Positions 8,115-17,943 of a DNA stretch of 64,000 bases are shown one piece after another. A program made the position numbers and the translations under genes. This DNA comes from Rhabdochlamydiaceae bacterium (lineage in GTDB: Bacteria > Chlamydiota > Chlamydiia > Chlamydiales > Rhabdochlamydiaceae). The DNA is taken from positions 25,887-89,886 of the forward strand of contig JAIETG010000021.1 of the NCBI GenBank assembly GCA_019745395.1, written 5' to 3'. The notes below the pieces were generated by a model, which was not told the origin of the DNA, did not search any database, and saw only the letters and a list, made by a program, of their open reading frames with translations. Numbering within the stretch: the first letter of the stretch is position 1; each line of letters begins with the position of its first letter.

Positions 8115-8909
8115 CTACCCCATACGTTCAATGTCTTTTTGAAGGGTTTTTGCAATCCATTTTCTAGGAGCTAGTTTAGAAAGATAGGTGAGGATCTGGT
8201 ATCGCCAGTCGATAATTTGATAACCCTTTTGTTTTTCAATTTGGCGAAGGATCAGTTTTGCTGTGTGGGCAAGGGACATTGTATCCCAAGAAGAGGCGGA
8301 GGCAGCGCTCTTGTGCAAAGAAGCGTTATAGCGAAAGTCGCTGGTGAAGCGGCCGAGTAAGCAAGAAAGCACACGGATCCCTTGAGAAGATAGCTCTTCA
8401 TCAAAGGAAAGGGAAAATTCATAGGCAAAACGTTTAGAGGCGGCATATAGTGCAAAAGATGGATAGGTAAAAAGCCCTGCAGTTGAAGAAACATTCATAA
8501 TCGTGCCGCTCTCGTGTCTTTTTTGTAGGGTTCTTGCCGATTCGATGGAAATTTGTACTAAAGCTTCGATGTTGATTTTCAAGATTTCCATTTGTTTTTC
8601 TAATGGAAAGGAGAGAACTTTTCCGTAAAGTCCCATTCCAGCGTTGTTGATGATAAGATCGGGTCCATCTGCTCTCACACGCTCTAGAAGCGACTCTAGA
8701 TCTTGAGGAATGGAAAGATCCGCTGCTTGAGTTGTCACGGTAGTCATGCCTTGGAGTTCTTTTGCTACTAGGTTGAGTTTTTGAGGATCTTTTGAAGTCA
8801 AAAGAAGGGGAATGCTGCGTTTGGCAAGTTCTTTAGCAAGTTCCTTGCCAAGACCCGATCCCGCTCCAGAAATGAAAGCTAAGCGCGCTTGAATCTCAGG
8901 AAAGGGCAT
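8115..8909 (-). CDS. Short-chain dehydrogenase/reductase
   Basis: 264-residue classical SDR. The nucleotide-binding motif is SGAGSGLGKE near residues 14-23, NNAGMG is near 89, the catalytic Ser lies in NVSSTAG and the catalytic pair in YAASK. The N-terminal Rossmann half is complete; the C-terminal part (APRKWIAKTL) is basic. Substrate cannot be read from sequence. The start overlaps the end of the upstream phosphosugar mutase by 14 bases, so the two are probably co-transcribed. Confidence 0.85.
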   Translation of the reverse strand: MPFPEIQARLAFISGAGSGLGKELAKELAKRSIPLLLTSKDPQKLNLVAKELQGMTTVTTQAADLSIPQDLESLLERVRADGPDLIINNAGMGLYGKVLSFPLEKQMEILKINIEALVQISIESARTLQKRHESGTIMNVSSTAGLFTYPSFALYAASKRFAYEFSLSFDEELSSQGIRVLSCLLGRFTSDFRYNASLHKSAASASSWDTMSLAHTAKLILRQIEKQKGYQIIDWRYQILTYLSKLAPRKWIAKTLQKDIERMG

Positions 8910-10605
8910 CTATATGAAACTCCTGTAAAAAGGTTTTTAGCGTTACATCTGCCTTTTCGATCTCTGAAGCGAGATCTTTTTCATAAGATTGTACGATCTC
9001 GCCATAGACTTTTACTTTAGGCTCAGTTCCTGAAGGACGGATGATTAGCTTAATTCCATTTTCTAGTTTAAGTAAAAGCATATTAGAAGGAGGGAGATTA
9101 TGAAGCCCTTTTTGATAATCTTCAAAAAGGAGCACATTTTTTCCTCGGATCTGAGAGGGAGGAGAGTTTCTTAATTTACTCATGAGATTTTGTAGAGCCT
9201 GCATGCCTTCTTTACTCGGTTCAAAATCTATAGAAAGCTGAGCATCTCTAAAGATCCCATATGTTTGATATATTTCATGCAGTATATCTACTAAGGTCTT
9301 TCCTTGTCTTTTAAAGAAAAGCGCCATCTCAGCAATTAGGCAAGAGCTGACAATGGCATCTTTATCTCGGCTATGGGTTCCAATCAAAAAACCATAAGAT
9401 TCTTCAGCCCCAAAAAGAAATGTGTGAGACTTGTCTTGCTCCCAATTGCGGATTTTTTCTCCAATATATTTAAAGCCGGTAAGTACGCGTATGCAAGAAA
9501 CCTGGAAAGCTGCGCAGATTGCATCCATCAGCCTTGATGAAACAACACTTGTAACTATAGCAGGATTCGGAGGGAATGCATTTTGCTTTTTCATTAAGCG
9601 ACATAGGTATTCGGTACAAAGAGAGGCGATTTCATTGCCTGTAAGGATTTGTGCTTGTCCTTGATGACGGATTACAACTCCGAGTCTGTCGGCATCGGGA
9701 TCTGTTGCAAGCAGTAGGTCTCCGTGGGATTGTAACAGAAGATCGATCCCGAGTTTTAAGGCTTCTGGATATTCGGGGTTGGGAAATGCAACAGTTGGAA
9801 AGGCGGGATCTATGACAACTTGTTTTTCTACATAAGTAATAGAGGAAAATCCCCAGTCTTTGAGAGCCTGAGGCGCTAGTGTAATGCCTGTTCCATGAAA
9901 ACTTGTGTAGACTATCTGAAGCTCTTTTCCGTGTTGGTGGTTTTCCGTAGGAAAATGCGCTAAAGGACGGATAGCATCCAAGTAGGCAGCATCTAAAGTT
10001 TCATCTATTACGTGGATTAATTGAGGGTTAGGCTTTAAAGGTGCGGAAAATCCATCAATAGCTTTTATGCAGGCTAATATGTTTTGATCGTGAGGAGATA
10101 AGATCTGCGCTCCATCTTGCCAGTATACTTTATACCCATTGTATTCTTTGGGATTGTGAGAGGCTGTGATCATGATGGCAGCCTGCGCATGAAAATGCCT
10201 GCAGGCAAAAGAAACATAGGGGGTTGGTCTTAGTTTTTTCAGGAGATATGCGGAGATACCATAGTGGGAAAGAACACTTGCGGCTTCTTGAGCAAACTGC
10301 TCAGAGTGAAATCTGTTATCAAAGCCGATACATACGGAAATAGATTGTGATGGGAAGGCTTCTTGTAAATATACTGCAAGGCCCTGCGTTGTTTTTCGGA
10401 TCGTATAGATATTCATCCGGTTCGTTCCAACTCCCATTAGGCCTCGAAGTCCTGCTGTTCCAAAGCTCAAATCTGAGAAAAAAGCATCCTCTAGTTTGAG
10501 AGGGTTTGTCTGCATAAGATGACGTACTTCTTTTTGTGTTTCTTGATCAAAAGGTTCGTTCATCCATGGTTCAATGCGACTTCGTATGAGAGAATCCATT
10601 GGCAT
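8896..10605 (-). CDS. Phosphoglucomutase/phosphomannomutase family protein
   Basis: 569-residue alpha-D-phosphohexomutase interconverting hexose 1- and 6-phosphates, which feeds glycogen or nucleotide-sugar synthesis. All four signature loops are visible: active-site serine loop TASHNPKEYNGYK, metal loop DPDADRLGV, sugar-specificity loop GAEESYGFLIG, and phosphate-binding loop RPSGTEPKVKVYGE. The length suits the longer PGM2/PgcA-like branch rather than the 450-residue GlmM branch. A second ATG two codons in (10599) is better placed relative to the AAGGA upstream. It overlaps the SDR gene downstream. Confidence 0.9.
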   Translation of the reverse strand: MPMDSLIRSRIEPWMNEPFDQETQKEVRHLMQTNPLKLEDAFFSDLSFGTAGLRGLMGVGTNRMNIYTIRKTTQGLAVYLQEAFPSQSISVCIGFDNRFHSEQFAQEAASVLSHYGISAYLLKKLRPTPYVSFACRHFHAQAAIMITASHNPKEYNGYKVYWQDGAQILSPHDQNILACIKAIDGFSAPLKPNPQLIHVIDETLDAAYLDAIRPLAHFPTENHQHGKELQIVYTSFHGTGITLAPQALKDWGFSSITYVEKQVVIDPAFPTVAFPNPEYPEALKLGIDLLLQSHGDLLLATDPDADRLGVVIRHQGQAQILTGNEIASLCTEYLCRLMKKQNAFPPNPAIVTSVVSSRLMDAICAAFQVSCIRVLTGFKYIGEKIRNWEQDKSHTFLFGAEESYGFLIGTHSRDKDAIVSSCLIAEMALFFKRQGKTLVDILHEIYQTYGIFRDAQLSIDFEPSKEGMQALQNLMSKLRNSPPSQIRGKNVLLFEDYQKGLHNLPPSNMLLLKLENGIKLIIRPSGTEPKVKVYGEIVQSYEKDLASEIEKADVTLKTFLQEFHIDALS

Positions 10606-10682
10606 TTCCTTGTTTCTTGCCGCTTGATAACAAAAAGCAAGATCTTATACAAGCAAAAGGTTGTTTTTTTGTTTCTTTTTCT

Positions 10683-11996
10683 CTATAGAAACTCTGAAAT
10701 TAATCTGTGTGTTTCGGGGATCAAATAAAAAGGGATCGATAGAATGTTATCCTTTAAAGAAAGTGGAGCTTCGGAGATTCTAACTCCAAAAGGAACTTTT
10801 TTTTCTTTTAGAAATAAGTGAAGCGACTTTAACGTTCCTTCTTTTCCGGCCTTTACTTCGATAGGGATGATGGATCCATTTAATGAAGTTAAGTAGTCTA
10901 CTTCTGCAGATCCTTGATCTCGGTTCCAAAAAAACAGTTGAGTACCTGTGAAGGGGTCTGCTGTAGCTAGAAGTTCTTGTCCAACGAACTGTTCTGCTAA
11001 AGCTCCAGCCATAAGTCCGGGGTGCATCGGGTCTATATTCATAGCTTGTTCCACAAGGCCAATATCGAGAAAAAGAAGCTTAAAAATGGTTTCTTTTAGT
11101 CCTGATGCAAGAGGTAGCCCTCCTGCAGAGGTGGCTAATATAGGATGGATTAGTCCTGCTAAATGTAATAACTCAATTGCTCGTTTCATTTCACGTGAGG
11201 GATTGGGTAGTTCTGGATCAATTTTGCTGTATTTTACGTGATCTCCAATCAATGCAGGAACTTTTGAGAAAATTTTTCGAAGATGTCTATGTTGGGTTTT
11301 TGGAGCGTATTTGCCAAAGTCGTTTTCATAAGCGTCCCAAATGGATTTTTGAGTGCGTTTAACATCCAAAAATGAATTTGTTAGTAAGAATGCTGATACA
11401 ACACTGGGCATTCCTCCTACTATAAAATATTCTCGTACTTTTTGTAGTAAATATTGATGTATTGCAGAAGAGGGAGGGTGTTTTTTCCCAAAGAGGTGTA
11501 GCTGTTGTCTTAGATCTGTTCCCCCTAAAGCTTCTAAAAATTCTCCGAATGAAAGAGGGTACAAACGGGCAAATTGCACACGTCCTACAGGGAAAGAAAA
11601 TTCCTCATCTTGCATAGCAAATTCTAGAAGAGATCCTGCTGCGATTATGTGAAGCTCGGGAATTTTTTCTTTGAAATAGCGTAGAGATTGTAGAGCTTTT
11701 GGACAAGCTTGAATTTCATCTAAAAAAAGAAGAATTTTACCAGGAACTATTTTTTGATGAGAGATGAGTTCAATGGACCTAATCGTTGATGAGAGATTCG
11801 GATCTTCGAAACATTCTTTGTAGTGTGGATCCGATTCGAAATTAAGAGTAAGCATAATCTCAAAATTTTGACGGCCAAATTCCTCTATTGCATAAGTTTT
11901 CCCGACTTGCCTAGCTCCTCTCAAAATAAGTGGAGTTCTAAGTAAATGGTCCTTCCAAATACATAAAATGTTGTTGATATCTCTCTTGAAACGCAT
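10683..11996 (-). CDS. ATPase with AAA and DUF4143 domains
   Basis: 437 residues. Walker A GARQVGKT is at 27-34, Walker B is ILLFLDEIQACPKALQSLR, and the sensor segment IIAAGSLLEF follows. The C-terminal half matches the DUF4143 layout, ending in IPIEVKAGKEGTLKSLHLFL, which resembles a nuclease-like D/E-x-K core. Such genes are scattered among archaea and host-associated bacteria and are often horizontally acquired. The cellular role is unknown. It is a single-gene unit with no obvious mobile flanks; the 428 bases upstream hold no gene. Confidence 0.87.
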   Translation of the reverse strand: MRFKRDINNILCIWKDHLLRTPLILRGARQVGKTYAIEEFGRQNFEIMLTLNFESDPHYKECFEDPNLSSTIRSIELISHQKIVPGKILLFLDEIQACPKALQSLRYFKEKIPELHIIAAGSLLEFAMQDEEFSFPVGRVQFARLYPLSFGEFLEALGGTDLRQQLHLFGKKHPPSSAIHQYLLQKVREYFIVGGMPSVVSAFLLTNSFLDVKRTQKSIWDAYENDFGKYAPKTQHRHLRKIFSKVPALIGDHVKYSKIDPELPNPSREMKRAIELLHLAGLIHPILATSAGGLPLASGLKETIFKLLFLDIGLVEQAMNIDPMHPGLMAGALAEQFVGQELLATADPFTGTQLFFWNRDQGSAEVDYLTSLNGSIIPIEVKAGKEGTLKSLHLFLKEKKVPFGVRISEAPLSLKDNILSIPFYLIPETHRLISEFL

Positions 11997-12424
11997 GAAA
12001 CATGGCCTATTAGTTTACGTGTTTAGTATATAACATGGCTATGTTTTATACAATATGTGTTAAAAAATTGTGTGAGAAATTGATTTTTTAATTCTTTCAT
12101 AGCTTATAGTCAATGGCTTATGGTTTTTGTGAAGCTCTGAGTAGAGAAAAATTGCTTTATGGGAAGAATTTAGAGGGCTAGAATCATGAGCAAGCCTTTA
12201 GGGAGATAGGATGGGAAACTTTTTTTGACATAAATCTGATATTTTTAACTATTTCTTTCAAATGGCAAGAAACGCATGAAGATGTGTAGTCTGTGTCTGG
12301 TCAGCTTCTATGAATGTTTATAGGATTAAACCTGTAAATAATCGTAGAATCCTTCCTCAGAGGTAGGGCGTGCAATTAGACTACCACTCAACAAGTGCGC
12401 ATGTTGTTTTATGTAGGTTGTCGT
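11997..12424. other. Intergenic stretch with no gene seen
   Basis: About 430 bases between the DUF4143 ATPase start and the end of the YkgJ-like gene. I find only very short frames and no convincing hairpin, RNA gene or repeat. Confidence 0.5.
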
Positions 12425-12835
12425 CTAGTGGAGGTCTTTCTCAATTTCTTTTAAGGAAATGAGAGGAGCTTCTGGGTGATTGATTCCTTCGCACCGCTTA
12501 GCAGCTTCTTCCCAAGCTTTCGAAGAGCTTACATTTTCTTTCCACCAGGGAAAGGTCTTGCATTGTTTAGGACGTGCAGAATAAATTTGGCATTTGTTCC
12601 CTTCTAGAAAAACGCAATCGTAGTTTTTAGGCCTTTCTAAAAGAGCAAAACGTTCCCCGACTTGCCTTACGTACTTTTTACGGAAACTTTCTAAGGAAAG
12701 TTGTAGGTGATCTGCGATTGTTTGCATTTCTTCTTCCGATACCCAGACATAACCGGGGCTGCCTGTGCAGCATTGCCCACATCCAGTGCATTTGAAAGAA
12801 AGTCCTTTGTGATACCAAACAGGTGTCTTTTCCAT
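12425..12835 (-). CDS. YkgJ-family cysteine cluster protein
   Basis: 136 residues. The family pattern is clear: C-x2-C-x2-CC in CTGCGQCC near residues 17-24, then CVFLEGNKCQIYSARPKQC, giving the eight-cysteine Fe-S or zinc-binding CxxCxxCC cluster. The biochemical role of the family is poorly defined. It begins 5 bases after the stop of the metallophosphoesterase gene, so the two form an operon. Confidence 0.87.
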   Translation of the reverse strand: MEKTPVWYHKGLSFKCTGCGQCCTGSPGYVWVSEEEMQTIADHLQLSLESFRKKYVRQVGERFALLERPKNYDCVFLEGNKCQIYSARPKQCKTFPWWKENVSSSKAWEEAAKRCEGINHPEAPLISLKEIEKDLH

Positions 12836-12839
12836 AGAA

Positions 12840-13715
12840 TTACCAATTAAAAGAATTTGTTGTTTCTTGCGGATTCCAAGAAGATTTCTTTACATTCCAA
12901 AAAAATGGAAGAATAGAGACTCCTCGTTCTTGGCAGTCCATCAGCGTAAAGCTTCCTCGTGTTTTATGTGTCGTAGAGCCTGCATCAACTGATATAGGCA
13001 AGCCGTCTTTACGTAGATCAAGCACGGTATTTCTGTGGTTATGACCATGTAAATAGCATTTAATCCGAGGATCTTTTTTTAAGATATCTAATAAGGCAGA
13101 TTCCCTTTGTAGATCAGGTTTTTGTTTTGTGCCTTGAATGGGGAAGTGATTGGCTAAAAGGATTTGAGCATCTTTTGGAAGAGAAGAGAGTGCATCTTTT
13201 AGGTTTTTTTCTAGTTCTTCAGAAAATTTTCCCTGACAGCAAAAAAGGGGGGTAGCAAGGGTTGTATCTAAAAGAATCATCCACCAGGATCCTTGAATAT
13301 GCTTTGTAGCAATCTGGTGTTCTTTTAGATTCCAAGAGCAGTTCTCATGTTGTGAGGGGAAAAACTGATAGAAAATCTTGCTTTTGTAGGCTTCTTTTGT
13401 GTAATGGTCGTGATTTCCAGGAATTACAACTACTTCGAGACCTTCATTTTGTAAGGATTTCACAAATTGGCAACCTTTTTGAAATTCCGCCTCTGTAGAT
13501 GTGCACGTTAGATCTCCAGAAATAAGAGTCAGTTGAACTCCTTGTTTTCGGAGTATTGAAGGAAGAGAATCTAAATGGGAATATTGGAAATCTTTTTTAC
13601 GTCTTAAGAGGAAATTGAAGTTCCCGACCCATCTTTTGCTAAAAAATTGGTTAAAATCAAAGTCTACATCTGAAAAGTGTAAATCAGAAAGGTGCGCTAA
13701 ACGAAAAGAACTCAT
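12840..13715 (-). CDS. Calcineurin-like metallophosphoesterase
   Basis: 291 residues with the ordered dinuclear-metal motifs of the family: D-x-H in LAHLSDLHF, GD in ISGDLT, GNHD in VIPGNHDHY, then a histidine in LANHFP and GHNH in YLHGHNHRN. Probably a phosphodiesterase; the substrate cannot be assigned. It is first gene of a two-gene unit with the YkgJ-like protein. Confidence 0.88.
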   Translation of the reverse strand: MSSFRLAHLSDLHFSDVDFDFNQFFSKRWVGNFNFLLRRKKDFQYSHLDSLPSILRKQGVQLTLISGDLTCTSTEAEFQKGCQFVKSLQNEGLEVVVIPGNHDHYTKEAYKSKIFYQFFPSQHENCSWNLKEHQIATKHIQGSWWMILLDTTLATPLFCCQGKFSEELEKNLKDALSSLPKDAQILLANHFPIQGTKQKPDLQRESALLDILKKDPRIKCYLHGHNHRNTVLDLRKDGLPISVDAGSTTHKTRGSFTLMDCQERGVSILPFFWNVKKSSWNPQETTNSFNW

Positions 13716-13812
13716 GAAATATCAAAAAATTGGTTAGGTTATAAACCTCGAGTATACTGGTATATTTCTTAAAACTCAAAAGCAATCTGGTTGTTAATAA
13801 ATTTATATAATT

Positions 13813-13840
13813 TTAACAAATGGGAAGGATCTCATATAAT
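13813..13840 (+). promoter_or_regulatory. Promoter of the Inc-like gene
   Basis: TTAACA (13813-13818), 16-base spacer, perfect TATAAT (13835-13840). A start near 13847 leaves a leader of about 20 bases carrying GGGAGG just before the ATG at 13868. This excludes the earlier in-frame ATG at 13820, which lies upstream of the -10. Confidence 0.65.
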
Positions 13841-13867
13841 GAGACCGTTTTGAACTGGGAGGATTTT

Positions 13868-14350
13868 ATGCCTATAAGTGTTTTTAATAAAGCTTCAGAG
13901 TCGGTAGCAACTGCTGAAGTTCGTCAGGTGGTGAATGTTGATGCAACTCGTGTAAACCAAGCAGCTTTTTGTGTGACGACCGGACTTGCTTTAGCTACTG
14001 CAGGTAGTGTTTATGCGGTTGTCACTGCTGCTGCTATGACAACCCAATTTGCTTTTGGAATTCTTGGGGTTATTTCTACAGGTGCATCTTTTGGTTCTAT
14101 TGCTGCCTGGATGGATACTAATTCCAGAAATTTAGATACATATTTTTCCAATTTACAACACCATACAGGAGTTGCAATAGCTGGGATGTCCCAATTTGTA
14201 GCACAAACAATGGTTCAAGCCGTCGTAAATGGTGTTGCTCAAGGCGTATCTACTAATATTCGCAGAAAGATTTCCGGGCCCGATTTTGTGGTAGAGAAAA
14301 GGTATTCCACGCCTACAAACAACAAAAAAACATCATTTTTTGGAGCTTAG
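13868..14350 (+). CDS. Candidate inclusion-membrane (Inc-like) protein with a bilobed hydrophobic domain
   Basis: 160 residues from the ATG at 13868, chosen because GGGAGG lies 5 bases before it and a good promoter ends only at 13840. After a polar N-terminus of about 30 residues come two adjacent hydrophobic helices separated by a short turn (about 31-55 and 59-78), ending SIAAWM, then a mostly polar C-terminal half (QHHTGVAIAGMSQFVAQ...). Two closely spaced TM helices are the hallmark of chlamydial Inc proteins, secreted by the type III system into the inclusion membrane. Inc proteins share little sequence, so this rests on topology only. It overlaps the convergent histone-like gene by 4 bases. 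Confidence 0.6.
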   Translation: MPISVFNKASESVATAEVRQVVNVDATRVNQAAFCVTTGLALATAGSVYAVVTAAAMTTQFAFGILGVISTGASFGSIAAWMDTNSRNLDTYFSNLQHHTGVAIAGMSQFVAQTMVQAVVNGVAQGVSTNIRRKISGPDFVVEKRYSTPTNNKKTSFFGA

Positions 14351-14667
14351 TGCTTCTTCCCCAGTCTTTTGGTTAAACTTCGAGCTTTCATAAGTGTTTG
14401 TCTGCTAAGTGTCATAAGCCAGTGTTCGTTTTCTTTGTGATAGTTCGCTGGCGTTGATCCTTCGATTTTTTCTTTAGGGGAAGTTCTTTTTGAGTGCTTT
14501 TTTACGGACTTAGCTTTAGCCGCAGTTTTAGGAGCAGCTTTAGTGGCAGTTTTAGCTTTCTGGGCTTTTATTACAGGAACGAGGGTCTCTTCCTTCATCC
14601 CTCTTCTTACCTCGTTTCTTGCTTTTCTAGATTCTCTTGCTGTCGTGGGCTCTTTACGTTTGTTCAT
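14347..14667 (-). CDS. Lys/Ala-rich histone-like basic protein
   Basis: 106 residues, strongly basic throughout. The centre is built of K/A runs (KAQKAKTATKAAPKTAAKAK, then KSVKKHSKR) resembling eukaryotic H1 tails and the chlamydial Hc2 protein, which compacts DNA in elementary bodies. The C-terminal third (HWLMTLSRQTLMKARSLTKRL) may form one amphipathic helix. It is much shorter than most Hc2 repeats, and nucleoid binding is inferred from composition only. A ribosome binding site (GGGAGAG on the minus strand) precedes the ATG. Confidence 0.6.
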   Translation of the reverse strand: MNKRKEPTTARESRKARNEVRRGMKEETLVPVIKAQKAKTATKAAPKTAAKAKSVKKHSKRTSPKEKIEGSTPANYHKENEHWLMTLSRQTLMKARSLTKRLGKKH

Positions 14668-14801
14668 ATAAGCTCTCCCTGCTCGCTATTCATTATAAAA
14701 TTATACTTTTTAAAATTAATTGTAAAGTTAAAATTTGTTGATGTTTTTTGTTGTTTTATTTGTTTTTTTTGTGTTGTTTTTAAATTGTGTGGCGTGGGGG
14801 A

Positions 14802-15179
14802 ATGATGTCTGTTGATGCTTTAAGTGGTGTGGCTGCTTGGTCTTGTGCCTTAATACGAGCACATGTCAAGAACACGATTCCTCGAATAGACCTCGTAATT
14901 CAGGGACAGCGTTTGTAGAATTTGCGTATAGAAACTATGAATGAATTATGTATGCAAATGAGGGAATTGTCCGGGAAAAATCCAGAAAAAGGAAGAACTG
15001 CTATTTTATCTACGTTTGCAGAAATGACAGTTTACCCATTTCCAGGTGTGCAAAATTTGGCTCTCGATATGTTGAAAACTATTAAGTCGAAAAGTGATAA
15101 AATAGCTTATTTAAACAGTCTTAAAGCTTGTGCACAGAAAGATTCGAGCCTTTATGTGGAATTTCAAAAAAACAGATGA
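14802..15179 (+). pseudogene. Small gene split by one in-frame TAG
   Basis: A frame with a strong ribosome binding site (GTGGGGGA) starts at ATG 14802/14805, encodes 38 residues (MMSVDALSGVAAWSCALIRA...), and stops at TAG 14916-14918. The same frame then runs open to 15179 (NLRIETMNELCMQMRELSGK...). The downstream 85-residue part has only a TTG at 14922 or an unsupported ATG at 14937. Read through, the product would be 125 residues. I do not recognise it. The downstream half looks protein-like and helical (VQNLALDMLKTIKSKSDKI). This is either one gene broken by a nonsense mutation or two short genes. Confidence 0.5.
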
Positions 15180-15226
15180 TGAAATGACAAAAATTACGGA
15201 GCCTTCTAATTTTTGGAGCAGGAAGT

Positions 15227-15258
15227 AAAAAGGAGCTTTTTTGCAAAAGCTCCTTTTT
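15227..15258. terminator. Bidirectional intrinsic terminator
   Basis: A perfect 14-bp inverted repeat, AAAAAGGAGCTTTT / AAAAGCTCCTTTTT, with a TTGC loop. The A/T arms give a U-tract in both directions. It serves groEL (minus) and the small gene ending at 15179 (plus). Confidence 0.85.
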
Positions 15259-15269
15259 AAGAGATGGAC

Positions 15270-16868
<1,599 letters not shown>

Positions 16869-16908
16869 TTATTCTCCTTGCTTTTTGTGAGCCTCTATAA
16901 AAGGTCAT

Positions 16909-16938
16909 ATCTTACGGGAAAAAAGAGAAAAATAGCAA
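16909..16938 (-). promoter_or_regulatory. Candidate groEL promoter
   Basis: On the minus strand TTGCTA (plus 16933-16938) and TAAGAT (plus 16909-16914) are separated by 18 bases, about 45 bases before the groEL ATG and just downstream of the CIRCE-like element. Confidence 0.45.
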
Positions 16939-16955
16939 CCCTTTTTCTTGTCTAT

Positions 16956-16982
16956 TTAGCAAATGGCGATGTTGAGTGCTAT
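16956..16982. promoter_or_regulatory. CIRCE-like HrcA operator upstream of groEL
   Basis: TTAGCAAAT - 9 bases - GAGTGCTAT, compared with the CIRCE consensus TTAGCACTC-N9-GAGTGCTAA: 14 of 18 arm positions match and the spacer is exactly 9. It is placed just upstream of the groEL promoter and overlaps the last codons of rsmI. HrcA repression of groE operons through CIRCE is established in chlamydiae; use of this site is inferred. Confidence 0.65.
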
Positions 16983-17791
16983 TTTTCCGAGTGGAATAAT
17001 TTATAGATAGTTTGTTTGTGCGTTTTTAGCAGGTGAGCGGCTGTTTTAATAGCTTCTGTCAAAGAGATTTTATAAGTAGTCATAAGCTCTTCAACGAGAT
17101 CTTGAGGTTCTTTGTTGGTAAAGTTTTCTTCAAACCCTTTGAACAAAAGAACGATTTCTCCTCTTGGAGGATGCTCGAGGAAATGCGTGTGCGCATCTTT
17201 TGCGGGAAGGCGAACTACCTCTTCGAATGTTTTTGTGAGTTCTCGAACAACAGCTACTTCTAAATTAGGAGAAATTTGAGAGAGCAACTCTAAAGTTGAG
17301 GTGAGTCTTTGGGGGCTTTCGTAGAAGATGGAGGTCCCAGGAAAGGAAAGTGCAAAGGGGATTATTTGGAGGATTTCTGATTCCTTGCGGGGAAGAAATC
17401 CAAAAAATTGAAAAGGATGCGTGGGAAATCCGGACAATATCAGGGCTTGTATCACCGCGCAGGGGCCTGGGATTGAAGTGATGGCTAGGTTGTTTTCTCG
17501 ACAAGCTCTTACTAGGATTTCTCCAGGATCGCAGAGGGCTGGAGTTCCTCCATCACTGAGTAGTCCAATTTCTAATCCTTGAGATAGGTCGTCTAAAACA
17601 GATTGTAGTTTTTCGCTTTCGTTGAACTGATGGTAACTTTTTAAGGGCTTTTTGATTTGGTAATGCTGGAGAAGGATGGAGCTTCTTCTGGTATCTTCGC
17701 AAAGTAGATAGTCACATTTTTGACAGGTTTCTATAGCCCGAAAGGAAAAGTCTGAGAGATTTCCTATGGGAGTTGCGATGAGATAAAGCAT
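16979..17791 (-). CDS. rsmI: 16S rRNA (cytidine-1402-2'-O)-methyltransferase
   Basis: 270 residues of the tetrapyrrole-methylase fold. The N-terminus MLYLIATPIGNLSDFSFRA is the RsmI signature, followed by CEDTRRS, LSDGGTPALCDPGE, SIPGPCAVIQALILSGFPT and FFGFLPRKE. It methylates C1402 in the ribosomal decoding centre using SAM. The gene ends just before groEL, and its 3' end carries the CIRCE-like sequence. tRNA-Cys lies immediately upstream. Confidence 0.93.
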   Translation of the reverse strand: MLYLIATPIGNLSDFSFRAIETCQKCDYLLCEDTRRSSILLQHYQIKKPLKSYHQFNESEKLQSVLDDLSQGLEIGLLSDGGTPALCDPGEILVRACRENNLAITSIPGPCAVIQALILSGFPTHPFQFFGFLPRKESEILQIIPFALSFPGTSIFYESPQRLTSTLELLSQISPNLEVAVVRELTKTFEEVVRLPAKDAHTHFLEHPPRGEIVLLFKGFEENFTNKEPQDLVEELMTTYKISLTEAIKTAAHLLKTHKQTIYKLFHSEK

Positions 17792-17814
17792 GAGTGATAT
17801 TTAGATGTTAAATT

Positions 17815-17885
17815 AGGTGGCACCCAGAATCGAACTGGGGATAGAAGTTTTGCAGACTACGGCCTTACCACTTGGCTATGCCACC
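17815..17885 (-). tRNA. tRNA-Cys (anticodon GCA)
   Basis: 71-nt cloverleaf on the minus strand: acceptor GGTGGCA/TGCCACC, D arm GCC...GGC with AAGTGGTAA, anticodon loop CTGCAAA, T arm CCCAG-TTCGATT-CTGGG, discriminator U73 (a Cys identity element). CCA is not encoded. The second pair of the anticodon stem is U28-U42, a mismatch. Confidence 0.93.
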
Positions 17886-17943
17886 CTATGTAAAGTGCCC
17901 GAATTATGGAGCAGAGCTATAGATAAGGTCAAGAGTTTTTTCA

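Noticed and set aside
13820..13867. Upstream ATG extension of the Inc-like protein
   Set aside because: It lies upstream of the -10 box at 13835-13840 and has no ribosome binding site.
14494..14805. 103-residue plus-strand frame opposite the histone-like gene
   Set aside because: It is the mirror of the Lys/Ala codons (Phe/Ser/Cys-rich) with no start signal.
7423..14918. Reassignment of TAG to an amino acid, suggested by two in-frame TAG codons
   Set aside because: murF, mraY and the 3608-4249 gene end in TAG at their expected lengths, so TAG is a normal stop here.
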